Shown here one piece after another: positions 12,109 through 21,448 of a DNA stretch of 64,000 nucleotides. The notes beneath the pieces were generated by a model, which saw only the letters and a program-made list of their open reading frames with translations, ran no database searches and was not told the DNA's origin. The stretch's first letter is position 1; the number at the start of each line of letters is the position of its first letter. The translations under genes and the position numbers were made by a program. This DNA is from Eutypa lata (taxonomy: Eukaryota > Ascomycota > Sordariomycetes > Xylariales > Diatrypaceae), in NCBI GenBank assembly GCA_022661535.1, contig JAKULF010000006.1:1483001-1547000 (forward strand), in the 5' to 3' direction.

Positions 12109-13148
12109 GGAGGGAAGGGAATGCGTTTGATGGATCGACACACAACATCATCATGATGGATGGATGGTGCGGCTAGGGCCGGGGACTGGGTTGAGGATGA
12201 AGTAAGTGGAGAGAGCGTCTACTGTTGTATTTTTACTACATACTAAGGAGACTAAGGAGATCAAGTAACTAGAGCTTCTCTCATTAGATCGATCCCCACA
12301 GGCGATTAGGTACTCTTGAGTTACGGCCAGTTGTGTCGTATTGGCAAAAAGCAGGGAAGCGAACCGTTTAGAGAGGCAGTAATCTCGATTAAAAAGTACG
12401 ATGCTACATCATCCCCCATGGCACACGATCACTTAGATAGATAGATAGATCGATCAATCAATCAATCAATCAGGCTTGTTTGTTTACCTAAGGCAGAAGA
12501 GATATGGTATGGTATGTGTACCTAGGTAGGTATTTTCCACTGGCTACGAAATGTTATAAGATAGGGGTGAAGGGAGGAGAAGATTCATGGTTGGTCGCTA
12601 CTAGTCGCTTCTGATGCTATTGATTAGGTATTAAACTAATTCCTAATTACATAAACATGCCTTTGGATGCAAAATTGGTAGATTTGCACTAGCAAGTGAT
12701 GTAATCGTGGGTGTTTGAGTTTACCTGAACGTCGTTTCTATTTTTTTACATACCCTCCGTAAGATAGGATGTTGTGTGTGTGTGTGATATATGTGATATA
12801 TACCTACGGCGTGTTATTTGCGGCCTGGCTACATATGTACGTAGGTAGAAAGTAAGTCATGAGCATTATGTTGGTTCTGACTGATAAATAAATAAAAATC
12901 TTCGGTAGTTATCTCAGGTATATATATCCAGGTAGGTAATGTCGCATTATTTGTATCGGTCTGCTGGTTCTTATACCCAAGTTTCATCAGAGCTGTTAGA
13001 GCGTTACGTATGTGAAAAGGCATTCGAAATTCGTGCGTGAGCTTTCTTGCAATTTCGTATGGGGAAACAGCTTCTTCAAACATGTACGGAGTAGTTGGTT
13101 AGTTTATACCTACCTACCTAATTCTCCAGGAAAGAAAGGTTATGTACG

Positions 13149-13187
13149 TAGGCAGGCAGGCAGGTAGGTAGGTAGGTAGGTAGGTAG
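13149..13187. repeat. (CAGG)n(TAGG)n tetranucleotide microsatellite
   Basis: Roughly nine to ten consecutive tetranucleotide units change from CAGG to TAGG part-way. The same CCTA/TAGG unit recurs in short runs across nearly all spacers of this window. Confidence 0.9.
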
Positions 13188-14400
13188 ATCCTTGTTTAAC
13201 GCTGCCAAGATCAGACGAAGTATCACGTTTCCAAACGGACTTCTAGAAACCTTTTCCAAGACGTTTCAACTACAACTTCAGTTATTATTAGTCTGTTCTA
13301 CCAACCCTGCTTGCTTCAAGCAAGTAATAAGTGAATAGGTGGAGGGAGAGGGGAGGGAGAAAAGGAAGCGCCCAGAGGAGCAAAACCCAAGCAGTTAAGG
13401 AACACTACCCACCCACGAGGGCTTCCCTCCAATTGGTGGTTTTATTGTTACCAAGTAACAAAACATCACGTTGTCTGGTCTGTCTTTCTGTCTTTCGGTT
13501 CCAGTAGGGTAAGAATAGAACGGCATCGTCTTAAAATCTGTATGTATTCTGGTTTATTGGCTGGTTAGCTTTTCTTGAAGATCGCCGGTTATGAGACGGG
13601 CTGGACGGGTTTCACACCCTTGGCTTTCTCCCTCTCCTGCGTGTCAGAGCCGCAGCCAAGAGTTACTTACTTGACTTAAGTTAAGCCACCCCGGGACCCG
13701 CTATCCACTTAGTTGCATACCAACTATAACTTGTTGCCCGTTGACTTCCTCATTCTGATTGTGAATGCATCGTCGACTTTACCATACATTAAGTAGGCGA
13801 GGAAGATTTTATAATACGAGGTGCTTTTGAATGGTGAGCGGATGTTCTGTGTCTATAATACGATAACAACCTCTGCCGCAGGCGACCTTTGTATAGCATT
13901 GAATCAAACTGATGGTGCAAGAGGCTCGTCGAGCATGGAGATCTAAAAAAAGGCATAAGAGCGAAGGAAACGTGTGGCGGTTGCAAACTTCTTCACGAGA
14001 GTTGCATGCACGATGCTATGCCAACTCTATGCTAACTAGGCACTCCAGTCAAGTCTCATCCCAAATCCCATCCCATGTATGAGGTATGATACCTACCTAC
14101 CCATGTGCGTATGCATGAAATCGTGGCTATGAGATCGATCAGCGATGCCCGTGTTTCGGTGCTGCATACATACCTATGGCTTGCTATGGAACTGCTTCCT
14201 CGAAACTTACATATGTACTTTAATCATGCATAGTGTTATGATTTAGGTATCGAGTCGTGAATGGGTGCTGTGGTCTCTCCATCCCGGCAATCTCTGAGAC
14301 GTAGCACGGCAGATCTCTTCCCTTGTCCTCCCGTGTGGATCGAAGAGCCAAGCACCAAGGAAGCGCATCCCCCGATATTAACACGGGGATCAGCCTCACA

Positions 14401-14415
14401 CCCCCCCCCCCCCCC
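14401..14415. repeat. Poly-C run
   Basis: Fifteen consecutive cytosines in a spacer. It is liable to length variation and sequencing error. Confidence 0.9.
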
Positions 14416-15217
14416 AGCCCTGCCGCCCCCGACTACCGCAACACAGGAGTTTGTATGTATGTAGGGTGAAGAGCTGAGGCACAACAAGGGCATAAGGTTC
14501 AATACCGCGTTCACACCACATGTCTACAATGTAGACCCTAGCAGAAGGTGGTATGATTGGGTGCCGAAAATATGCATGTAAGGTACGGCATGATAGTGAA
14601 CTATGTATGTAGTTCGATCTCATATCATCATCGGCTTTATATACTATTATAGCTTGTGGAGATCTTAAGCAAACAAAAGCTTGGCCGGTAACTAGTGACT
14701 CCCATATAACACAAACCCGGGAAGCCCTGCCCTTTCGGCGTGATCTTCTTTTCCATCTCCAATGCCTTGTTCATGATCACCTAACTTTGTTTTCTTCCTC
14801 TCTCTATTGTCTCCTAGTTATTCATTCTTTCGTCTGCTGGTCCAGTCTACTGCCGTGCAGTGTTTTTTTTTCTTCCGTTGCTTTCTCGTCGTCGCCCTTT
14901 TTTTTATCGTCATCGTAGTATTCTTATTTCATTTCATTTCATATCTCTATTCTAGGCTTTGGTTTTCTGGTAGATACGATAGGATACGACACCTTTTACT
15001 TTCTTTCAGGGTTTCCATTATATCAGCAAACAAGCAAGCAAGCAAGCAAAAACCGGGTCAACTATATCTACGGCCACGTTCCTTATACCCACAGCATTAC
15101 GATCGTTCGGCAGTAATTCGACAGCCCCATTCATTGATCAACATATCTCAAGATCAACAGATCGGCAGAGAAACAGCATTGAAAAGAGAAACAAACCAAA
15201 AAGCTCGGTTCACCAAG

Positions 15218-16006
15218 ATGAGATACTCACCGCACATCATCGCCGCGGCCGCCGCGCTGGCCACCCTCGCCAGCGCGCAGCAGCTGCAGCCCCTACCAGG
15301 CGAGGGAGCCACCGCCACAGCGGGCGAACTCATCCCACTGCCCACGGACGGAGGAGCAGGAGCAGCAGCAGAAGCCACCACCACGACAGCGGCTGAGCTG
15401 GCACCCCTCCCCGCTGAGACCACCGCAGAGGAGGCAGCAGCAACAGCAGCAACCTCCACCGAGGAGACCGCCGTGGTAGAAGAGACAACGACAGCAGAAG
15501 CCGCCGCAGAAGAGACAGCCGGCGTCCCCTCCGGCGGAGACGGCGTCCAGCTCATCAGCGACGTCGGCGAAGGCGCAGCAGAAGAAGCCACGGCGACCAC
15601 GGCAGAATTCAAGACGCCGCTGACCAAGGGCGTCGCGGCGTCCAACACGCAGCCGCCGTACCCGATCCCCAGCGAGTACGCGGCCGCGGGGTGGGCCGGG
15701 GCCTCGGGCGAGATCATGACGATCCCCGGCACGGCGATCCAGTCGGGAAGTATGGTCACTAGCGTTTTGGTCACGGCTACGGCGCAGCCGAGCTCTGGTC
15801 TAGGATCTGGGTCTGGGTCTGGGTCCGGTAACGCGGGTGGTGCGTCCGGTGGCGTCGGTGTTGGCGATGGGAGTCCCACGACTACGGGGGATGCGGCTGG
15901 TGTTACACAGGTCCCTATTGGCGGTGCGAGGGGGGCTGGTTTGGACTCTGGGTCTGTGGTTTGGGGGGTTGTGGTTGGTGTGGTTGCGTGGGGTTTGGTG
16001 GTGTAG
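15218..16006 (+). CDS. Probable GPI-anchored Ala/Thr-rich cell wall protein
   Basis: A 262-residue single-exon secreted protein. The frame is open upstream to 14807, but the first ATG is at 15218. An N-terminal signal peptide is visible (MRYSPH followed by an Ala/Ile/Leu core, likely cleavage after ASA). The next part is very rich in Ala, Thr and Glu and carries an imperfect repeat with PLP cores (QPLPGEG, IPLPTDG, APLPAET). A middle block around PPYPIPSEYAAAGW is less repetitive. Near the C-terminus is a Gly-Ser hexanucleotide-repeat segment, and the protein ends in a hydrophobic stretch (VVWGVVVGVVAWGLVV) behind small residues, fitting a GPI-attachment signal. There are no cysteines to suggest a CFEM or hydrophobin fold. 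A wall or surface role is inferred; no enzymatic domain is seen. Confidence 0.72.
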   Translation: MRYSPHIIAAAAALATLASAQQLQPLPGEGATATAGELIPLPTDGGAGAAAEATTTTAAELAPLPAETTAEEAAATAATSTEETAVVEETTTAEAAAEETAGVPSGGDGVQLISDVGEGAAEEATATTAEFKTPLTKGVAASNTQPPYPIPSEYAAAGWAGASGEIMTIPGTAIQSGSMVTSVLVTATAQPSSGLGSGSGSGSGNAGGASGGVGVGDGSPTTTGDAAGVTQVPIGGARGAGLDSGSVVWGVVVGVVAWGLVV

Positions 16007-18033
16007 ATTGGTGTCTTGTCTGAGTGGGAGAGACAGGGGGAGATGGCGTGTGTGTTTGTGTTTGTGTGTATAGCGTGATATTGATATAGTGTAATGAAAT
16101 ACTACGTACGACGAGATTAAAAAGAAAGCATGATGATGCACGATGGTTAACTAACTAGCTATATGGGTTGATGGTTATCTACATACGGTGGAGTGTGCCA
16201 AAAATAACATGTAAGTGGTTGAACAAAATATTGTGAAGAAAAAAAGAAAGAAAAAGATTTGAGTGGCCGCGGTAGGAATCGAACCCCTCCTCTCTTAGCA
16301 GGATAAAGAAGTAGTAAGAATATAAGCGGAAGTGTTTGTAAGAGTGTGCAACCTTTACACCACGAGGCCTTTGATTTGGTGACTATCAGTCTGTTTTACT
16401 TTATATAGGCAGTGCTTAATTCTCTTAAGAAGTGGCATTCTCTTGACAGTCTATATGGTATATGGTTTAACTAAGATTGGGTGGAAGACAGAACAAAGTT
16501 CCCAAAGCAGCGCAACTGTTAAACGTCGATTTAGGTTTGGGCTCATATTGAACCATCCGAACACAAATTCAAATCAGAGTAGCTATGTACCTAGCCACTT
16601 GAGCCTCAACATCTGAACATGGTACAAATAAGAATTGCTTGCTTAGAATCATCACTACTTATCTTAAACATCCTCCACCATCTCCTCGACGTGTAAAACC
16701 CACAATTGTCGTGCTGGGAGATTGTTGCATCAGAATCTATCATACCACCAACTATATCAATTTAATACAGCAATAGGAGGAGTCACCAATCAATTCGCTC
16801 TTATAATTAATTTGGTACGCATGAAAGCCAATATGAGGTCTTCAGATTAGGTATGCACACGAACCTATAGCTTTAAACAAATCGTGCCGCTTCCAAGTTG
16901 TCTGAAACACCTCCTGTCGCAAATCTGTTCACCCTCATATGATTCTCCCCGGGATGCCTATTCTTATAGGGCTATGGGAGATCATATACAATTATTGCCT
17001 GGGGATATATGCATGGTGACGTGAATAGAGTAGAGTGTCCCAACAACCCCAATCAACAACTGCGCTGTGCCAGCGGAACCCTTCCGAGCTAAGCCACCAT
17101 CCTGGTAGCGATCCGAAGATGAAGCCAGTCTCGATATTAGCGGTTGTAGTCATCTCAACGAGAACGAGTTTGCCGTTCGTCTTCAGAAGCCACCCCGATT
17201 CAGCCGGAGCGGTGGACTGCGGACGAGACTGTGCGCCGGTCCGGTCATCCGGGAATAGGTAGGTGTCCCGGATGCGCTCTAATTCCCACCCCTTCGCGGT
17301 CGGGCTAGGCCGGGAAACCGTGTTAGCAATAACCTAGCTATGATGGAGCCCATGATTATGGGAGCCCGCACGGCTGCACCGGCTCGACGTCCGGAGGGCA
17401 TCCGGGAGATGAACCCCGCATCGTCCCGGCTTCCTGCGAGCCTTTACAAAGGTATGCACTTCCTGTCTTAAGAAATCGAGGGACGCATAATACGATTATT
17501 ATTTATATTGTACAGGTATTGCCTACAAGCGACAGCTTATCGCCTATACTTTGGTTGTATGATGTAAAGGGTGTTGTATTTTCCAATTTTAACATACCTA
17601 CTGGCATAGGTACTGGTCCTGGTCCTGTCGGGACCGTACTTATAACAATAGTCCACTCCGTCTGCCACCAACTCCCTTAATGAGTTTTAAGGTAAATCTA
17701 AGGGTCGATAAAGATCATTGTTTGTAACTATTTGTTTTCATACGAATGAGCATTGTTATAATTCAATATAATTATAAATCTACCTTAGCATGCCTGTTCA
17801 CAGATGCCTGGCTCTAAACGTAGATTAAGTAACTAGATAGCCTGGGAAAGCTTACCCGGCACTTGACAATAGGAGATAAATATGACGATAAGATAAGGCA
17901 TAGTCAGATAGACAATTAGGTACTTTATCGGAGCTCTTCTTCAGTTTTCTCGACCGTGATTATTGTGAAGTCCAACCCGGCTTTTACAAATTCTCCTCAA
18001 CTCTCCCATCATTTAGGTATTAATGAATCCTTC
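16007..18033. other. Spacer with a tRNA-like locus and a GC-rich island
   Basis: Apart from the tRNA-like sequence at 16264-16369, no gene is supported. Base composition is uneven: AT-rich to about 17030, then a noticeably GC-rich block at about 17035-17450, then AT-rich again up to the QRI7 leader. Confidence 0.45.
16264..16369 (-). tRNA. tRNA-like gene or pseudogene with an insertion, anticodon unassigned
   Basis: On the minus strand the ends pair as an acceptor stem (GGCCTCG with CGCGGCC, one mismatch) followed by A. A D-arm with GTGT/GCAC and an AAAGGTT loop lies inside, and a TTCGATT T-loop with a GGTTCGATTCC B box is present. CTCTT and AAGAG can form an anticodon stem, but the bases between them number about 40, so an intron of roughly 33 bases is implied. 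The T-stem has two mismatches and position 33 is not a clear U, so I cannot read a credible anticodon. It could be an intron-containing tRNA that I fold wrongly, a decayed tRNA, or a tRNA-derived SINE head. Confidence 0.45.
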
Positions 18034-19908
18034 ATGAGGGCATCGTCATGGCGGTGGTGCCTTTCACGGCCGTGCGTCCAGCCAGCGACGGCGGCGGCAG
18101 CAGCAGCGGCGCTTAGAGTGCTCCGGCCGCAACACTGTCCAAATATTCTGCGAAGTTCAAGTTCAAGTTCAAGTTCAAGCTCGCGTCTGCCTAACGTTAC
18201 GGCGCGAAGGCCACGGCACCTCCTCACCCTCGCGATCGAGACCTCATGCGACGACACATGCGTAGCCATTCTCGAGAAGCTGCCCTCGGCGGGTGCGGGT
18301 ACGGGTACGGGGACGGGTATTGGTACGGGTACTGCCACCGCGCGCCTGCACTTCAACGAGAAGATCACATCGGACAACCGCTCCTTCCGGGGCGTGCACC
18401 CTCTGACGGCCGTAGTGTCGCACACGGCGAACCTGGCGCCGCTGATCCAGAAGGCGTTGCGAGCGCTACCACGTCCACCCCCAGCATCACCACCATCAAC
18501 AACAGAGATTGACGAGGAGGCGAACAAAGACGGGAATGATGATGATAATGATAATAATAAAGGGGAGAAGCAGGAGGAGGCAATCCTCTGGGTCGACGGC
18601 CAACCCCGCCTCAAACCCGACTTCGTCGCCGTCACGCGCGGCCCGGGCATGACGTCGAACCTGGCGACGGGGCTGAACACGGCCAAGGGGCTCGCGGTCG
18701 CGTGGGGCGTGCCCCTGGTGGGCGTCAACCACATGCAGGCGCACGCGCTGACGCCGCGGCTGGTGTCGGCGCTCGAGAACGAGAACGACAGGGACAAGCA
18801 GGGAGACGGCAAAAAAGAGGTGCAACAACAACAACAACAACAACAACAACAACGGGAGGAGGTGGGAGAAGAAAGAAGGACAAATGGGGAGGGAGGAGAA
18901 AACGACCCGGCTTTCCCGTTCCTCTCGCTCCTCGTCTCGGGCGGGCACACCTTGCTCGTGCACTCGCGGTCGCTGACTGAGCATGCCATCTTGGCGCAGG
19001 CTATGAATATCGCGATCGGGGATATGTTGGATAAGTGCGCAAGGGTGGTTTTGCCGGTGGAGTGGCTGTCTTCTTCTTCTTCTTCTTCTTCTTCTTCTTC
19101 TTCTTCTTCATACCCCCCTTCCCCCGGTAGCACAGAAAACGTAATGTACGGCGCATTGCTCGAGAAATTCGTATTCCCGGACGCCGCTAAGGGCACGAAC
19201 CACGACTTCGACTTCGACTACGAATACACGCCGCCAGCACGGCGCGCGGACGAGATCCTCCCCTTCGACTCCGACTCGGGCCCCCACGGCGGCTGGTCGC
19301 TAACGCCGCCGCTATCGGGCACGACGGCCATGGCGTACGACTTCGCCGGGTTCAACAGCCAGGTGCAGCGCGCGGTAGAAGACAAGCCGGACATGGGGAT
19401 TGAAGAGAGGCGGCTCCTGGGAAGACACGCCATGCGTCTTGCGTTCGAGCACCTCGTGAGTCGGGTTTTGTTCGCGCTGAAAAGCAACAGCAGCAACAAC
19501 AACAACAATGACAACACAATAGCAAAAAGGAACAACACGAGTAATGATGATGATGATGATGATGCTGATAATATGAATGAAAAAAATGAAGAAGAAAAAG
19601 AAGAAGAAGAAGAAATAAACACCATCGTAGTCTCCGGCGGCGTCGCCAGCAACAGGTACCTGATGCACATCCTGCGCTCGATGCTGGCGGCGCGCGGGTT
19701 CGGCCACCTGCGCGTCGTGGCGCCGCCGCCGGCTCTGTGCACGGACAATGCGGCCATGGTTGCGTGGGCGGGCGTGGAGATGTACGAGGCGGGGTGGCGG
19801 AGCGAGATGGATATCCTGGCTATGCGGAAGTGGCCGCTCGACCCGGCGGCTGAGGGCGGTGGTATACTAGGGGCTGCGGGTTGGAAGCGGAGGGAGGGGA
19901 TGGAATAG
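18034..19908 (+). CDS. QRI7: Mitochondrial tRNA N6-threonylcarbamoyladenosine transferase, Qri7/OSGEPL1/TsaD family
   Basis: Transfers the threonylcarbamoyl group to A37 of ANN-decoding tRNAs in mitochondria. Single exon of 625 codons. The frame is open to 17956, but the first ATG is at 18034 (MRASSWRW), followed by an Arg/Ser/Ala-rich presequence fitting mitochondrial import. Family motifs in order: LAIETSCDD from residue 66, RGPGM, the metal-binding NHMQAH (His233 and His237), LLVSGGHT, GDMLDKCARV, YDFAGFNSQVQ, VVSGGVASN and CTDNAAMVAW. Eukaryotic Qri7 is about 400 residues. The excess here comes from low-complexity insertions: a Gly-Thr hexamer repeat, Asp/Asn/Lys, poly-Gln (about 18822-18852), poly-Ser (about 19069-19108) and an Asn/Asp/Glu block (about 19485-19620). 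All core motifs survive, so the enzyme is probably functional. Confidence 0.92.
   Translation: MRASSWRWCLSRPCVQPATAAAAAAALRVLRPQHCPNILRSSSSSSSSSSRLPNVTARRPRHLLTLAIETSCDDTCVAILEKLPSAGAGTGTGTGIGTGTATARLHFNEKITSDNRSFRGVHPLTAVVSHTANLAPLIQKALRALPRPPPASPPSTTEIDEEANKDGNDDDNDNNKGEKQEEAILWVDGQPRLKPDFVAVTRGPGMTSNLATGLNTAKGLAVAWGVPLVGVNHMQAHALTPRLVSALENENDRDKQGDGKKEVQQQQQQQQQQREEVGEERRTNGEGGENDPAFPFLSLLVSGGHTLLVHSRSLTEHAILAQAMNIAIGDMLDKCARVVLPVEWLSSSSSSSSSSSSSSYPPSPGSTENVMYGALLEKFVFPDAAKGTNHDFDFDYEYTPPARRADEILPFDSDSGPHGGWSLTPPLSGTTAMAYDFAGFNSQVQRAVEDKPDMGIEERRLLGRHAMRLAFEHLVSRVLFALKSNSSNNNNNDNTIAKRNNTSNDDDDDDADNMNEKNEEEKEEEEEINTIVVSGGVASNRYLMHILRSMLAARGFGHLRVVAPPPALCTDNAAMVAWAGVEMYEAGWRSEMDILAMRKWPLDPAAEGGGILGAAGWKRREGME
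18822..18852 (+). repeat. (CAA)n poly-Gln repeat inside QRI7
   Basis: About ten consecutive CAA codons lie between the NHMQAH region and the SGGHT motif of the enzyme. Confidence 0.9.
19069..19108 (+). repeat. (TCT/TTC)n poly-Ser repeat inside QRI7
   Basis: About twelve consecutive serine triplets lie just after GDMLDKCARV. Frame is kept. Confidence 0.9.
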
Positions 19909-20362
19909 GAGTCGCGATTGATAATGATGATGATGGTACGATGAGGAGGAGGAGGATGATGATGATGATACCCCTAGACTGCTTTCGAAGTTCATGTCGT
20001 GGAAGCTGTACATATTTATTTATGTTGTCGTGAATGTCGTCTTGTATATTATCATGTAAAGTTGTATAGAAGTTTGCACAGGCACAGAAACTGGCAACGT
20101 TAAGCCTCGAGTTCACTCAATCGATATCTTGGTCTTAATGTTACTGTTACATTTCATTCCCTAATGGCCACTCTGCGTGATTTTTTTTTTTTTTTACGTG
20201 CCCAAACGGGGTAACCTAGCATGATAGTCTACGGATGAGAGCTTAGCCAGCTCTGTTCTGTTCTTCTGCTTCTCTGTTCCATCTAGGTTCTCATTCTCTT
20301 CTATCATCCACACGCAGACCGACCCATCCCTCTTCACCATCCTGCCCCGAAGGAAACCCCCC
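19909..20362. other. Convergent spacer QRI7/PRE2
   Basis: Shared 3' flank of convergent genes, with GATGAT-type repeats near 19920-19970 and a T run near 20181-20194. No gene is seen. Confidence 0.5.
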
Positions 20363-21448
20363 TCAAGATAACGCACTGGTGACGTTGGTGAACTCGCCCT
20401 TCTCCAGCTTCGTCTCCCAGAAGATGGGGTTCGTGTCGCTGAAGCCGTGCTTGACCCAGCCCTCCTCCTTGACATGGTACAAGTTGATGAAACCACCCGA
20501 GTAGGCATCACGATGGGTGGCAGCAAGGATACTACGGCGACCGAGCTGCAGGGCATCCTCGACGCTGAGTTCGTACTTATACTCGGCATCCAGAACACCG
20601 TAGGCGAACGTCTGACCGGAGCCGACACAGAACAGGTTACCAGGGAGGCGGGTACCATCGGAGTCGATGTAGTACAAGGCGGGGCCCTCCTCCTTGGTGA
20701 CGCCGGCGCACATGGTGCCCATGCTCAGGCCCATCCCTTTGTACTGGTAGACGAGGTTGGCGAGGATCTTGGAGGCGGCGGCGACGCTGATGCGGCGCTT
20801 GTGGCGGAGCTCGTGCAGGCGGCACTGGATGCCCAGCCAGGCGAGCCAGTACTGGCAGTCGGCGGCGCCGCCCGCCATGGTGCCCAGCAGGCAGTTGTTG
20901 ATCTCGATGACCTTCTTCACCGTCTGCGACGCGATCCAGTTCCCGGCCGTCGCCCGCGAGTCCGTCGCCACGATGATGCCCCCCTGGAACCGGAACGCCA
21001 GCGTCGTCGTGCCGTGCGCGATCTTGATCGGGCAGTCCGGGTTCGACCGGTCGTCCGTCGCGGCGCGGAGCCAGGCTGAGGGCTACAGAAGTTGGGAGCG
21101 GGTTTGTCAGTTAGAGGTAGAGGTATAGGTAGAGGTAGAGGGCCAGCTAGTCAGTGCTGGGGAAGTAAGATGGAAGTAAACCTTTATTTTATAGGGTAGG
21201 AGGCATAGTTGCATACATGCATGCATGATTCGAACATGCGTAGGATAAATGTGGGAGGTGTGGATGCAAAAGGGCAGAGATAACGAAGGCTAGATAGTTC
21301 AGAAACTCACCTGTGCTACGGGGGGCATGGCGAACTTGAGTGAAAGGCCGGATTCAATATCATTGGCGAAGTCATCTTGTTGGTCCTCCTCGAAGGTCTC
21401 CCGCTGGAGGGTGGCCGGACGGCTGTATCGGGCCACGAGACTATCCAT
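20363..21448 (-). CDS. PRE2: 20S proteasome subunit beta5 (chymotrypsin-like)
   Basis: Two exons, 21311-21448 and 20363-21082, give 286 codons (285 residues). N-terminal nucleophile hydrolase of the 20S core particle, carrying the chymotrypsin-like site. The propeptide occupies residues 1-70 and ends in AHG, with autocatalytic cleavage before Thr71 of TTTLAF. Catalytic partners sit where expected: Asp87 (position 17 of the mature chain, in ATDSRATAG) and Lys103 (position 33). The [10 protein letters not shown] segment, typical of beta5, follows. The mature chain of 215 residues is normal. The 228-base intron separates the propeptide start from the rest. Oriented towards QRI7 (convergent) and divergent from the P450. 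Confidence 0.96.

Larger units (their letters stand above)
12109..15217. other. 3.1 kb gene-poor spacer with microsatellites
   Basis: No supported gene. It contains ATCA/GATA-type repeats near 12437-12470, a CAGG/TAGG tract at 13149-13187, and a run of 15 C at 14401-14415. The last 450 bases are strongly pyrimidine-rich and then purine-rich before the ATG at 15218, probably the promoter and leader of the next gene. An 84-codon minus-strand open frame at 12829-13083 has no recognisable family. Confidence 0.5.

Noticed and set aside
12829..13083. 84-codon minus-strand frame with ATG start
   Set aside because: No recognisable domain, AT-rich spacer context and no splice extension; chance is likelier.
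14807..15217. N-terminal extension of the 15.2 kb GPI protein
   Set aside because: The extension has no ATG and is pyrimidine-rich leader sequence. The first ATG is followed by a good signal peptide.
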